Below, piece after piece: positions 12,718 through 21,702 of a stretch of DNA of 64,000 nucleotides; within the stretch, counting starts at the first letter, position 1; every line of letters begins with the position of its first letter. Where the stretch lies: the NCBI GenBank assembly GCA_963707555.1, contig CAVPQM010000004.1, forward strand, positions 1 to 64,000, in the 5' to 3' direction. Origin of the DNA: JAFAFN01 sp963707555 (GTDB lineage Bacteria; Actinomycetota; Acidimicrobiia; Acidimicrobiales; Microtrichaceae). The position numbers and the translations under genes were made by a program. A model generated the notes under the pieces. That model was given only the letters and a program-made list of their open reading frames with translations, did no database searches and was not told the origin of the DNA.

Positions 12718-13437
12718 TCAGCGGCGGGGTTCCCAGCGGAAGAGCCTCGTGGCGACCGCGATCGCGATGAGCACCCATCCGAGCGTCGGGACCAGCAGGA
12801 GCAGCGAGTCGGCGACGGGAGTGCCGCCGTTCCAGCTGTCGACGATCAGCTCGGAGGCCGCACCGCCGGGCAGCAGCCGCTTCAACAGGGTGAGCTCCTC
12901 GGTCCCGGAGATGGCGACCCAGTTGGCGATGACGATGATGCCGAGGCTGAGCGGCAGGGAGGTGACCTGCGCCGCCTCGGGAGAGTTGGTCACACCGGAG
13001 GTGGCCGTTCCCAGGGCGAGCATCATCACGAACGTCGCCCCGATCCCGGCTATCAGGAGCGGCACGTTGGCGGGCGAGCCGCTCACGACGGAGAACGCCA
13101 CGAGCATCAATCCCACCTGGACCAGCGCGACCACGAGGAGCGGGAGCACCAGCCCCGACAGGATGGCCGGGTCGCTGACCGCCGTGGAGCGCAGCCGCTT
13201 GAGGAAGAGGGTCTGGCGGCGACCCGCCAGCGTCGTCACGGTCGTGGCGTAGAGGGTGAACGCGGCGATCGTGAAGACGATCACGGATCCGATGTAGCCG
13301 AGGCTTCCGATCCTCTGGAACAGGTCACGGAAGTGGATGAAGGATGCGGCTGCCACCAGCGGCACGAGGAGGCCGTTGATCAGGACAGCTCGGTTGCGAA
13401 CGACCTGGAGGAGTTCGCTGTGGGCGATGGAGAACAT
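12718..13437 (-). CDS. ABC transporter permease (ABC-2 type)
   Basis: A 239-residue integral membrane protein with about six hydrophobic segments, matching ABC-2 drug-exporter permeases. LFLKRLRSTAVSDPAILSG is a typical coupling-loop segment in this family. AAGGA lies 6 bases before the ATG. It follows the ATPase gene by 17 bp, so the two very probably form one exporter. A drug, lipid or peptide substrate is possible. Confidence 0.85.
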   Translation of the reverse strand: MFSIAHSELLQVVRNRAVLINGLLVPLVAAASFIHFRDLFQRIGSLGYIGSVIVFTIAAFTLYATTVTTLAGRRQTLFLKRLRSTAVSDPAILSGLVLPLLVVALVQVGLMLVAFSVVSGSPANVPLLIAGIGATFVMMLALGTATSGVTNSPEAAQVTSLPLSLGIIVIANWVAISGTEELTLLKRLLPGGAASELIVDSWNGGTPVADSLLLLVPTLGWVLIAIAVATRLFRWEPRR

Positions 13438-13454
13438 GGTGGGTCCTTCGGGGT

Positions 13455-14462
13455 TCAGTTCGTGGGGTCGGTGTCGAGGGCACGGAAGACGTCGTCCAGC
13501 CGGGTCGGTGCAGCGGACAGCCCCACCAGCTCGACGGCGTTGGTGTCTGCCCAGTCGAGCAAGCCCTTGAGGTCTCGCTGCAGATCGAGGGACTCGATCA
13601 GGAACTGCCCGTCGGTCGATGTGACCGCGGACTGCACCCGCGGTGTCGGTGCGCCGGGTGGGACCGAGAACCGGATCGACGCCGGCAGAGTTCTCGTCAG
13701 CTCCGCGACCGTGCCCTCGCGTCGGAGGACGCCGTCGCGCATCAGCCCGATCCGGTCGGCGTGCTGCTGCGCCTCCTCGAGGTAGTGCGTGGTCAACACG
13801 ATGGTGGAGCCGTCGCCGCGGAGCTGCTCGACGATGCTCCAGACCGCATCGCGGGTCTGGATGTCGAGCCCGGTGGTGGGCTCGTCGAGGAAGATCATCT
13901 GTGGCCGCCCGTAGACGGCGGTGGCGAAGTCGAGCCGCCGCTTCTCGCCGCCGGAGAGCTGCGACACCCGGGTATCGGCCTTCCGGGACATGTCGACCAT
14001 GCCCAGCACCCGCTCCACCGTGTCGTGGCGTCCGCTGAGTCGGCCGATCAGCCGCAGCGTCTCCGACACGGTGAGGTCGGGGGCGAACCCGCTCTCCTGG
14101 AGCATGATGCCCATGCGCGGTCGCACCGCGTACCGATCCGTCGGGGGTCTGCCGAACACCCGCACGGAGCCCGACGACGGTCGGCGATGACCCTCGATGA
14201 CTTCCAGGGCCGAGGTCTTGCCGGCCCCGTTGGTGCCGAGCAGTGCGTAGAGCTCGCCGGGCTCGACGTGGAACGAGAGGTTCTTCACGGCGTGGAAGTC
14301 GCCGTAGGCGATATTGAGCCGGTCGACCTCGATCACCGGGCCGGTGGACGCTCGTCGGTCGGCACGGCCGCGGGGGACCGAGACGGTCGTGTCGTCGGGA
14401 CGTCGGGCCGAGAGGGGAGATGCTCCCGGGGTGAGTTGGTTCCTGACAGTGGTGTCGCTCAT
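13455..14462 (-). CDS. ABC transporter ATP-binding protein (drug-export type)
   Basis: A 335-residue ATPase with Walker A GTNGAGKTSA, Q-loop MLQESGF, signature LSGGEKRRL and Walker B MIFLDEPTTGLD, followed by an H-loop His (TTHYLEEAQQ). The C-terminal extension is typical of DrrA/CcmA-like exporters. The ATG at 14462 has AAGGAAG 7 bases upstream. An in-frame ATG at 14540 lies 33 bp from a repeated motif and would add a 26-residue hydrophilic leader. It pairs with the permease downstream. Confidence 0.88.
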   Translation of the reverse strand: MSDTTVRNQLTPGASPLSARRPDDTTVSVPRGRADRRASTGPVIEVDRLNIAYGDFHAVKNLSFHVEPGELYALLGTNGAGKTSALEVIEGHRRPSSGSVRVFGRPPTDRYAVRPRMGIMLQESGFAPDLTVSETLRLIGRLSGRHDTVERVLGMVDMSRKADTRVSQLSGGEKRRLDFATAVYGRPQMIFLDEPTTGLDIQTRDAVWSIVEQLRGDGSTIVLTTHYLEEAQQHADRIGLMRDGVLRREGTVAELTRTLPASIRFSVPPGAPTPRVQSAVTSTDGQFLIESLDLQRDLKGLLDWADTNAVELVGLSAAPTRLDDVFRALDTDPTN

Positions 14463-14544
14463 GGTCGCTTCCTTCTGATGGTCGAGTCGCTGGGTCTGGG
14501 TCTGGGTCTGGCCGGTGGTGCGGTTGCGGGTCATCGCCATGTGT

Positions 14545-14883
14545 TCAACCTCGCCCCAGAGGTGCCGTCGCCGCATCGGTGAACATCCCGACGTCTCGGA
14601 GGGCCGACACCGGGACACGGGAGTGGACGGACCCGTTCACCGCGACGGACGAGCCGCCGCCGGAGGACGATTCGAAGACGACGTCGACCGTCTCGTACCC
14701 GGCGTCGACGAGCCGCTCCAGCCGGTCCACGAGTGCGAGGAACTCGTGCTCACCGTGGGCGGGTCGGATGAACACCTGGATGTGGTCGACGCCGATGAGC
14801 CCGATCCGCAGCGGATTGCTCGGGGAGACCCGCAGGCCTCGGTCGTCGGGTCGTGTGGTGGGGACCGCAGTGAGTGAGGACAT
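14545..14883 (-). CDS. Hypothetical 112-residue protein
   Basis: An ORF with neighbour-like codon use, starting MSSLTAVPTT and ending DAATAPLGRG. No family is recognised. A segment with RIGLIGVDHIQVFI followed by a predicted amphipathic helix (FLALVDRLERLVDAG) suggests a small folded domain. It heads the ABC exporter operon, and its ATG sits 26 bp below a copy of the repeated CACCG...CGGTG motif. The last codons overlap another copy of that motif. Confidence 0.5.
   Translation of the reverse strand: MSSLTAVPTTRPDDRGLRVSPSNPLRIGLIGVDHIQVFIRPAHGEHEFLALVDRLERLVDAGYETVDVVFESSSGGGSSVAVNGSVHSRVPVSALRDVGMFTDAATAPLGRG
14573..14589 (-). promoter_or_regulatory. Repeated motif copy 1 (GCATCGGTGAACATCCC)
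   Basis: A 17-bp word shared, with few changes, by three other sites in this region. It lies 33 bp upstream of the alternative ATG (14540) of the ABC ATPase. It may be an operator or part of a promoter for one regulon. Confidence 0.5.
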
Positions 14884-14900
14884 GGATGTCACGGTCGCGC

Positions 14901-14934
14901 CGGTGTGGACACCGTGGCATCGGTGGGCATCCCC
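14901..14934 (-). promoter_or_regulatory. Repeated motif copy 2 with two inverted repeats
   Basis: This site holds CACCG (14910-14914) and CGGTG (14921-14925) around 6 bases, then GGCATCCCC. A second inverted repeat, CGGTGT and ACACCG, overlaps it at 14901-14914. It lies 26 bp upstream of the hypothetical gene ATG. Confidence 0.55.
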
Positions 14935-15015
14935 ATGTCGTGGCCGCGGTCCACCGTGTAGGGAGGGCGGTGGCGTCGACGGGTTCGACCACCGAGCACA
15001 CCGTTGGCGGCCATC

Positions 15016-15033
15016 GCATCGGTGAACGTCACC
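15016..15033. promoter_or_regulatory. Repeated motif copy 3 between divergent genes
   Basis: GCATCGGTGAACGTCACC contains an inverted repeat GGTGA/TCACC around 3 bases. It lies in the gap between the hypothetical gene and the LuxR regulator, 45 bp upstream of the regulator ATG. Confidence 0.5.
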
Positions 15034-15077
15034 TAATCTGGCGGCCTTCGGGCGCAGAATCAGGGGGCGGGGACCAC

Positions 15078-17837
15078 ATGGCAGAGATCCTGGGTCGACG
15101 TGCCGAGCTCGAGGCCGTCGAACAGCTGCTGGCGGGAACACGGGCCGGGCACAGCGGGGTGCTCGTGCTGGGCGGGGAAGCCGGGATCGGCAAATCCGCC
15201 CTGTTGGAGCACGCTCGCGACATCGCGGCCACGTTGGGGTTCCGGGTCCAGGCCTCCTGCGGGGTGGAGTCGGAGACCCAGTTCGCGTTCGCTGGTCTGC
15301 ACCAGCTGTGCGCTCCTCTGCTGGACCGCATCGACGCGCTGCCCGACCCCCAGCAGGCCGCCCTCGGCGTGGCGTTCGGACAACGCCGCGGTGCCGCTCC
15401 GGACCGGTTCCTGGTCGGGTTGGCGACGCTCAACCTGCTGGCCGAGGCCGCCGAGCAGGCACCCCTGCTGTGCCTCGTCGACGACGTGCAGTGGCTGGAC
15501 CAGGCCTCGGCCGAGGTGCTGGCGTTCGTGGCGCGTCGGCTGGCCGCCGAGCAGGTGGCGCTGGTGTTCGCCCGCCGCGACTCCGGCGACCACGACGTCG
15601 AGCCGTTCGGTGGGTTGCCCGAGCTGTGCCTCAGCGGGCTCGACGACGCGGATGCACGAGCGCTGCTGTCCACGGCGATCCACAGGCCCATGGACGATCG
15701 AGTGCGCGACCGCATCGTCGACGAGGCGCGTGGCAACCCACTGGCGCTGCTGGAGCTGCCGCGAGGCACGCTGCCCGCGCAGCTGGCGGGCGGCTTCGAG
15801 AGGCCCGACGCGATGGGAACGCCACGTCGCATCGAGGACGCCTTCCAGCAGCGCTCCCACCGCCTGCCCGCCGACACGCAGATGCTGTTGCTCGTCGCCG
15901 CGGCCGACCCGACCGGCGACATGGCGCTGCTGTGGCGCGCGATCGCACACCTGGGGATCGACCCCGAGGCGGCGGCTCCGGCAGAGGTCGAGGGATTGAT
16001 CGAGGTCGACGCCGGCGTGCGGTTCCGTCACCCGCTGGTGCGCTCGGCGGTGTACCAGGCCGCCACGCCGCCGGAGCGTCGCCGGGCCCATGGCGCGCTG
16101 GCTGCGGCCACCGACGAACAGCTCGACCCCGACCGCCGTGCCTGGCACCGGGCACTGGCGGTGCTGGGAACCGACGAGGTCGCCGCCGCCGCTCTGGAGC
16201 AGTCGGCGGACCGCGCACGCTCACGCGGTGGGTGGGCCGCTGCGGCGGCCTTCCTGCAGCACGCAGTCGAGCTGACCCCTGTGGCGTCGGTGCGTGCGGG
16301 GCGTGCCCTCGAGGCGGCCCATGCGAAGCACGATGCAGGCGCGTCCGAAGCTGCCCTCGAGCTGCTCGCGGTTGCCGCAACCGGTCCGCTCGACGCCGTG
16401 CAACAGGCCAGGTCGGAGCTGCTGCGCGCACAGATCGCCTTCCACCTGACGCGGGGCAGTGACGTGCCGAGGATGCTGCTCGAGGCCGCGACGAGACTGG
16501 CCCCGCTCGACGCAGATCTGTCGCGCGAGACCTACCTGCACGCGCTCGAGGCTGCGATCATCACCGGGGGCATGGGGCTCGGCGGCGGCGTGCGAGGGGT
16601 GGCAGAAGCGGCCAGCGCAGCGCCTGCACCCCCGGGACCGCCAGCGCCGCGGGACCTCCTGCTCGACGGACTCGTGATGACGTGCACGCAGGGCTACGAG
16701 GCAAGCGCGCAGGCACTGCGCCGGGCGCTCGAGGCGTTCTGCGCCGAAGGGGTCGGAGCGGACAGCGGTCGCAACACCGACAGCCGCCGCTGGCTGTGGT
16801 TGGCCAGCCGCACCGCGGTGGCGCTGTTCGACGACGACCTGGCCGTCGAGCTGGCGAGCCGCAACGTTCGACTGGCTCGCGAGGCCGGTGCGCTGGCGGC
16901 CCTGCCCGCCGCGCTCATCTCGTTGTCGGTGACGCTGGTGCTGGCTGGTGAGCTCACACGCGCCACCGAGCTCGTCGCCGAGGAAGCGGCGATCAGGTCG
17001 GCGACCGGCGCCGAGCCACTGCGTCGCCGCGCCCAGCTCATCCTGGCCGGTTGGCGTGGACGACGCAGCGAGGCCCCGGAGCTCGACCAGGCCGGCCGAG
17101 ACGAGGGGGGCGGGGGCCGGACCGGCGCCCAGGACTCCATCGCCCTCTACGCGAGGTCGGTGCTCCACAACGGCCTGGGCGACTACACCGCGGCCTTGGA
17201 CGCCGCGGAGCGGGCGTGCGAGTCCGACGAACTGCTGAACGGCAGCATGGCCCTCCCCGAGCTCATCGAGGCGGCCGCCCGTGCCGGTCGACCGGAGCGT
17301 GCGGCAACGGCTCTCGAGCTGCTGAGCGCACGGGCCGGGGCCAGCGGCACGCAGTGGGCCCTCGGGCTCACGGCGCGCTCACGTGCGCTCACCACCGACG
17401 GGCCGGGCGCCGAGGTGTACTACCTCGAGTCGATCGAGCGGCTCGGCAACTCCCGGATCTCCAGCCAGCTCGCCCGGTCCCACTTGGTCTACGGCGAGTG
17501 GCTGCGCCGCGAACGGCGGCGTCAGGACGCCCGCGAGCAGCTTCGCCTCGCCCACCAGATGTTGTCGGACATGGGCGTCGAGGCCTTCGCCGACCGTGCC
17601 GCAGGCGAGCTGCGGGCCACCGGGGAACATCCCCGCAGCCGCTCTGCGAAGCCGACCGATGCGCTCACCGAACACGAACTGCACATCGCTCGTCTGGTCG
17701 CGACCGGTTTGACCAACCGCGAGGTCGGCGCGCAGCTCTTCCTGAGCCCTCGGACGATCGAGGCCCACCTGCGCAGCATCTTCCGCAAGCTCGACATCAC
17801 CTCACGCCGTCAGCTCCGCGACCTCCAGCTGCGTTGA
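15078..17837 (+). CDS. LuxR-family STAND ATPase transcriptional regulator (MalT-like)
   Basis: A 919-residue regulator. The ATPase at the N-terminus has Walker A LGGEAGIGKSALLEH (residues 31-45) and Walker B LLCLVDDVQWLD. A helical-repeat region follows. The C-terminal LuxR domain begins LTEHELHIARLVATGLTNRE and includes LSPRTIEAHLRSIFRKLDI. The ATG at 15078 has a GGGGGCGGGG stretch just upstream. Copies of one motif lie on both sides, near the divergent ABC operon and the convergent GNAT gene, so these are candidate targets (inference). Confidence 0.88.
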   Translation: MAEILGRRAELEAVEQLLAGTRAGHSGVLVLGGEAGIGKSALLEHARDIAATLGFRVQASCGVESETQFAFAGLHQLCAPLLDRIDALPDPQQAALGVAFGQRRGAAPDRFLVGLATLNLLAEAAEQAPLLCLVDDVQWLDQASAEVLAFVARRLAAEQVALVFARRDSGDHDVEPFGGLPELCLSGLDDADARALLSTAIHRPMDDRVRDRIVDEARGNPLALLELPRGTLPAQLAGGFERPDAMGTPRRIEDAFQQRSHRLPADTQMLLLVAAADPTGDMALLWRAIAHLGIDPEAAAPAEVEGLIEVDAGVRFRHPLVRSAVYQAATPPERRRAHGALAAATDEQLDPDRRAWHRALAVLGTDEVAAAALEQSADRARSRGGWAAAAAFLQHAVELTPVASVRAGRALEAAHAKHDAGASEAALELLAVAATGPLDAVQQARSELLRAQIAFHLTRGSDVPRMLLEAATRLAPLDADLSRETYLHALEAAIITGGMGLGGGVRGVAEAASAAPAPPGPPAPRDLLLDGLVMTCTQGYEASAQALRRALEAFCAEGVGADSGRNTDSRRWLWLASRTAVALFDDDLAVELASRNVRLAREAGALAALPAALISLSVTLVLAGELTRATELVAEEAAIRSATGAEPLRRRAQLILAGWRGRRSEAPELDQAGRDEGGGGRTGAQDSIALYARSVLHNGLGDYTAALDAAERACESDELLNGSMALPELIEAAARAGRPERAATALELLSARAGASGTQWALGLTARSRALTTDGPGAEVYYLESIERLGNSRISSQLARSHLVYGEWLRRERRRQDAREQLRLAHQMLSDMGVEAFADRAAGELRATGEHPRSRSAKPTDALTEHELHIARLVATGLTNREVGAQLFLSPRTIEAHLRSIFRKLDITSRRQLRDLQLR

Positions 17838-17886
17838 GCGGCGCCCCGAGTGCGGGCGGTCACTCGACGCAGCTGCGGGTGTGTGG

Positions 17887-18279
17887 TCACCGGGCGTTCG
17901 ACACCGCACTCTTGACGAGGGTGATGTCGTCGGCCGTCGGCCGCCGGAGTCGTCCACCGTCAGCGAGGTACTCGCCGCCGTGCGTGTCCAGGTGAGCGGC
18001 GAACAGCGGACACACCGGGACGACAGTGAGACCCTTGCGAATGCTGTCGGCGAGCGCCTCGCGGACCAGCAGCCCGGCCAGACCTCGTCCACCGAAGTCC
18101 TGTCCGACCTCGGTGTGGAAGAAGATGCGTTCACCATCCGAGCCGGGGGCGTCGACGAAGTCCACCCTTCCGGCGAGCGTGCCGTCGGCGAGGTGCACGG
18201 TGTAGGCAGCGATCGGTCGCCGCTCGTCGAGCGTGATCGTCACGGCCTCACCCGTCTTGTCCTGCAGTGATGTGGTCAT
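17887..18279 (-). CDS. Small GNAT-type N-acetyltransferase (YidJ-like)
   Basis: A 130-residue protein of the short acetyltransferase family PF14542. The acetyl-CoA loop is seen in HTEVGQDFGGRGLAGLLV and is followed by VVPVCPLFAAHL, a standard signature of this subfamily. The ATG at 18279 lies 25 bp below motif copy 4. It converges with the LuxR regulator with a 49-bp gap containing only a weak 6-bp stem (CGAGTG/CACTCG). The substrate is unknown. Confidence 0.8.
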   Translation of the reverse strand: MTTSLQDKTGEAVTITLDERRPIAAYTVHLADGTLAGRVDFVDAPGSDGERIFFHTEVGQDFGGRGLAGLLVREALADSIRKGLTVVPVCPLFAAHLDTHGGEYLADGGRLRRPTADDITLVKSAVSNAR

Positions 18280-18303
18280 GTCACGAGCGTCGCGCCGCGC
18301 TCG

Positions 18304-18327
18304 CACCGTCGCATCGGTGAAGATCCC
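18304..18327 (-). promoter_or_regulatory. Repeated motif copy 4 upstream of the acetyltransferase
   Basis: CACCG and CGGTG flank TCGCAT, and GAAGATCCC follows. This matches copy 2 in layout and in its distance to the start codon (about 25 bp). Confidence 0.55.
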
Positions 18328-18450
18328 TGTGTTCTCCTCGATCGGGACAGGACCCTCCGACACATCGTCGGCGCCATGAGCACCAGAGATCGACCCGTCG
18401 CACCGCAACGGTGCTACGTTCCGCGCAGCGAATCCTTTGGGGGGATGCAC

Positions 18451-19059
18451 ATGACATCAACACGCACGCGACTGCGGCTCGTCGCAACGCCGATCGTCGT
18501 CGGCCTGGTGGCCATGCTGGGAGCGGCGTGCGCGCCGCCGCCCAAAGCGCCGACCGGGATCATCTTCAACGTGCCGGCGGTCGGCTACATCGGCAAGCAG
18601 ATCACGCCGACCGCGTCGGCTCCGAACAACCTGCCGGTCGAGATCTCGCTCGGCGAGGCCAGCTCCGGCTGCACCTTGAGCGGCGGGGTGCTCTCCTTCA
18701 ACGAGGCCGGCAGCTGCATCATCCTGGCCAGCCAGACCTCGACCGAGACCACCGAGGCGTTGCCGACGCAGCAGCGCCTGATCTCGGTCCAGGGCTGCCC
18801 GCCGCTCCGTGAAGGCCTGTGGACCGGCCCGCAGGGCACCTCGGCCGACGTCAACGTCGCCGGCACGATCTTCTGGGGCACCGTCGACCTCTCGGCGTTC
18901 GGCAGCGGCGTCTGGAACTTCGACGGCACCATCGACTGCGACCTCGTGCGGATGTCGTTCAACGGCACGTCGCTCTCCGGGCGGCTGTCGCCGGACGGCA
19001 AGCGGCTGTCGGCTTCCTACAGCGGCATCTCGGTCGTGCTGAACGCTCCGCCGGAGTAG
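18451..19059 (+). CDS. Secreted lipoprotein with Ig-like N-terminal region
   Basis: A 202-residue lipoprotein. The signal peptide ends in MLGAAC, followed by a Pro/Ala linker. The first half resembles a bacterial Ig-like fold with Cys pairs (SSGCTLSGGV and GSCIIL). The second half (GCPPLREGLWTGP onward) is beta-rich and not recognised. A GGGGGG run lies 6 bases before the ATG at 18451; an ATG two codons earlier is possible. A strong hairpin follows the stop. Confidence 0.7.
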   Translation: MTSTRTRLRLVATPIVVGLVAMLGAACAPPPKAPTGIIFNVPAVGYIGKQITPTASAPNNLPVEISLGEASSGCTLSGGVLSFNEAGSCIILASQTSTETTEALPTQQRLISVQGCPPLREGLWTGPQGTSADVNVAGTIFWGTVDLSAFGSGVWNFDGTIDCDLVRMSFNGTSLSGRLSPDGKRLSASYSGISVVLNAPPE

Positions 19060-19081
19060 CTAGGCCTCTGATCCAGCGAGC

Positions 19082-19110
19082 GGAACCTCCCCCGACCCGG
19101 GGGAGGTTCC
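19082..19110. terminator. Bidirectional hairpin terminator
   Basis: Arms GGAACCTCCCCC and GGGGGAGGTTCC are perfect 12-bp complements with a 5-base loop. The hairpin lies between two converging genes (stops at 19059 and 19128). It lacks a T-run, as is usual in high-GC actinobacteria. Confidence 0.85.
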
Positions 19111-19127
19111 ATCGCGTCCGGGGTCGT

Positions 19128-20662
19128 TCACCCTCCGCACGCCGGGTTGGGCGTCGGATCGACGATGAAGGTCACACTCGCCGGCGGGATCGTGACGGCG
19201 CCGTCGACCTCGTCGCCGTCCAGGTCGGGCAGCGCCCCGTCGTCGGCGGCGCTCAGGACCTTGCCGTTGAGCATCGCGGTGGGTGAGTCGAGTGACGACG
19301 CAGTGAGCTGGTAGGTCATCACCGGAGCGTTGCCGGTCGCGACCGTGCGGTGCTCGGTGGTCGATGCGTTGACGACGACGTAGGTCGTGCCGTCGTCGGC
19401 GCGGGTGCAGTAGGCGTAGGTGGTGAGATCGGCGAGGTCCGCGCTGGCCTCGACGGCGAGCACCTGGGGGCCGACGAGGCGCGCCCAGAGGGCCCCGGCC
19501 CAGTAGGAGGGCCGAGGGACGAGACCGTCCTCGTCGATGAGCGCGTAGTCGCTCGCGGCGAGCGTGTTGTGGAACACGACGTCGCCGTCGCCGCGTGCCA
19601 ACCGTCCGAGGGTGTCGACGTAGCGGATCGAGTCCTGGAACCAGGCCGCCCACCGGTCACCACCACAGGCAGCCTGTGCGGTCTCGGTGACCCACATGGG
19701 TGCGCCGGGTGTGTAGCGGTCGCGCGCTCCCGCGTAGAAGTCGCGGGCCCTGCCGACCCGCCCGAGGTACTCCTCGGTCAGCACGCTCTCGGCGGTGTCG
19801 GTCGAGCCGCAGCGCGCCGAGACCTTGGGGTAGAAGTGGTAGCTGAAGACGTCGAGCGCCGAGCCCGAGGCCTCCATGAGCTCGTCGACGGTGATCACCG
19901 GCGAGATCACCAGCGGTGCGTCGTCGGCGGTGGCGCCGGCCCCGACGATCACCAGGTCCGGCATGACCTCGGCCGCGAGCTCGACGAAGGCCTGGAAGTC
20001 GCGTCCGTACGCTGCGCCGTCGTAGCCGGCGGGCACGTTGATGGGCAGGCCCGGCTCGTTGATGAACTCGGCGGCCACCACAGGGATGTCGTGCTCGACG
20101 CTGAACTCGAGCAGCGCTCGCGCCTGGTCGGGCTGCCAGACGCCGGCGTCGTCGCGGACGCCGTCGGTGGCGGCGAACGAGACGAGGATCTTCCCGTCGA
20201 TCGCGTCGGCGAACTCGCCGACGCCCTTCCACTGCTCTCCGGTCAACACGCCGCCGAAGCCCTCGGGCGGCGTGTCGCCGGCCTGTCCGTCGGGATCGAA
20301 GTAGGTGTGGTTCGCCCACGAACCGCTCACCCGGACATACGCCGGGCCGAGTGCCGCGGGCCAGGTTGCGGATGCGTTCGTCGGCGAGGTCGAGCGGCGG
20401 TCGGACCACCTTGCCGCTGCCGGCGTCGTAGGGCTTCCAGAACTCGCCGCCGGTCACCTCGACCATCTCGACGTTGTAGGACTGGAACCGGTCGTCGACG
20501 GTCGCGACGACGTCGCCGGTCGTCGACAGCACGACGTCGGCGTCGCTGTCGGTCTGCACGTCCGAGGCGTCCGGCTCGGGGCTTCGACGTGTTCGACTCG
20601 TCGTCGGCCTGTCCGTTCCTGGTGGTGCTGCACCCTGCCATCACGATGACGACGGCAGACAT
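19128..20662 (-). CDS. GH79 heparanase-like glycoside hydrolase lipoprotein (two frameshifts)
   Basis: Reconstructed across two single-base indels (an extra C near 20340 and in a CCCC run near 20585), the protein has about 510 residues. It begins MSAVVIVMAGC, a short lipoprotein signal. RFQSYNVEMVEVTG, RPPLDLADERIRNLARG and YVRVSGSWANHTYF match GH79 (heparanase and beta-glucuronidase). The acid/base is the Glu in FINEPG and the nucleophile the Glu in WVTETAQ. The C-terminal beta domain ends DPTPNPACGG. It would cleave uronic-acid glycans outside the cell. A divergent TetR gene with a clear operator lies next to it. Confidence 0.8.
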
Positions 20663-20795
20663 CAGCAGGCGGCGCGGTGAGTCGACGACACCAGCACGTC
20701 GCCCCGACGCGCGACGGAGCGACGACCCGTGGATCGACGACGGTTGCGAATCGGAACTCGGTGGTGATGCACCATGTCGACGAACCTAGTGCTGG

Positions 20796-20817
20796 AAACC
20801 ATTCAGATGATTGGTTT
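20796..20817. promoter_or_regulatory. TetR operator, 22-bp near-perfect palindrome
   Basis: AAACCATTCA and TGATTGGTTT flank GA and match at 9 of 10 positions. It lies between the GH79 gene and the TetR gene, 24 bp before the TetR GTG. A TATGGT -10-like box at 20828-20833 would give an almost leaderless TetR mRNA. Confidence 0.75.
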
Positions 20818-20841
20818 TCGCCATCGCTATGGTGTCGCGGC

Positions 20842-21471
20842 GTGGAGGAGTCGCCGAACGAGAACCGTCGAGGCTCGTACGCGAAGTCATCGAAGCAGCG
20901 CGAGCTCATCATCGGCACCGCCCTCGACTACTTCGGACGGCACGGCTACCACGGCGCGTCGATGCGAGAGATCGCCCGCCAGGTCGGACTCAGCCAGGCG
21001 GGGCTCCTGCACCACTTCCCGACGAAGGCAGCGCTGCTGACGGCAGTCCTCGAGAGCCGGGATCTGGTCTCCGGGGCCACTGCCCGGGCGGCGGTGGACA
21101 GTGCCCATGACCCGCTGGTCGGCATGACGGCGGTGATCGCCGAGAACACGCGGCATCGTGAGCTGGTGCAGCTGTTCGTGGTGGTGTCGGCCGAAGCCAC
21201 CGACGAGAGCCATCCGGCCCACGAGTACTTCCGTCACCGGTCACACGTCGTCATCGGACTGATGCGGACCGGTCTGGAGCAGGCCGTCGAACAGGGTCTG
21301 CTCCGCCCCGAGCTCGACCTCGACCAGGTCGCCCGGCAGTGCCAGGCACTGATGTACGGCCTGCAGGTCCAGTGGCTCTTCGACCCGTCCACCGACATGT
21401 CGGCGACGTTCGAGCAGTTCCTCGACGGGTTCCGGTGCATGGCCCCGTCACCCGACAGGTCTGCCTGTTAG
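20842..21471 (+). CDS. TetR-family transcriptional regulator
   Basis: A 209-residue repressor-type protein. The N-terminal helix-turn-helix reads ASMREIARQVGLSQAGLLHHF and is followed by a helical ligand domain with LMYGLQVQWLFDP. I chose the GTG at 20842 because an upstream ATG would overlap the GH79 gene and its operator. It probably represses itself and the divergent GH79 gene (inference from the shared operator). Confidence 0.85.
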   Translation: MEESPNENRRGSYAKSSKQRELIIGTALDYFGRHGYHGASMREIARQVGLSQAGLLHHFPTKAALLTAVLESRDLVSGATARAAVDSAHDPLVGMTAVIAENTRHRELVQLFVVVSAEATDESHPAHEYFRHRSHVVIGLMRTGLEQAVEQGLLRPELDLDQVARQCQALMYGLQVQWLFDPSTDMSATFEQFLDGFRCMAPSPDRSAC

Positions 21472-21504
21472 CCTCCGACGACGGGGCGAGGAGAGGGGAA
21501 CGAG

Positions 21505-21690
21505 ATGAAGACTTCGGTGCAGCGCGTGGCGCTCGCGGTCATGTTGGCCGGGCTGGTGGTGTCGGCCACCGCATGCGGACCGGGAGCGGGTGAGGGGCTG
21601 CTCAACGCCTATCTCCAGTTCGCCGGGCCGATCGTGGTGATCGGTGTGGTGCTCGCGCTCCTGTTGGGCGGCGGCAACCCACCGACCTGA
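21505..21690 (+). CDS. Small lipoprotein with one membrane helix
   Basis: A 61-residue protein with a strong ribosome site (GAGAGGGGAACGAG before ATG). The signal region ends in VSATAC, and the C-terminal half is one hydrophobic helix (GPIVVIGVVLALLL) with a GGGNPPT tail. No family is recognised. It follows the TetR gene by 33 bp. Confidence 0.6.
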   Translation: MKTSVQRVALAVMLAGLVVSATACGPGAGEGLLNAYLQFAGPIVVIGVVLALLLGGGNPPT

Positions 21691-21702
21691 CCCCTCACGG
21701 CG

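Noticed and set aside
12313..13785. 490-residue plus-strand ORF across the hydrolase and ABC permease
   Set aside because: Composition is typical of antisense frames, and it would cover two well-supported genes.
17847..17866. CGAGTG/CACTCG stem between the LuxR and GNAT genes as a terminator
   Set aside because: Only a 6-bp stem with a 8-base loop; too weak to call.
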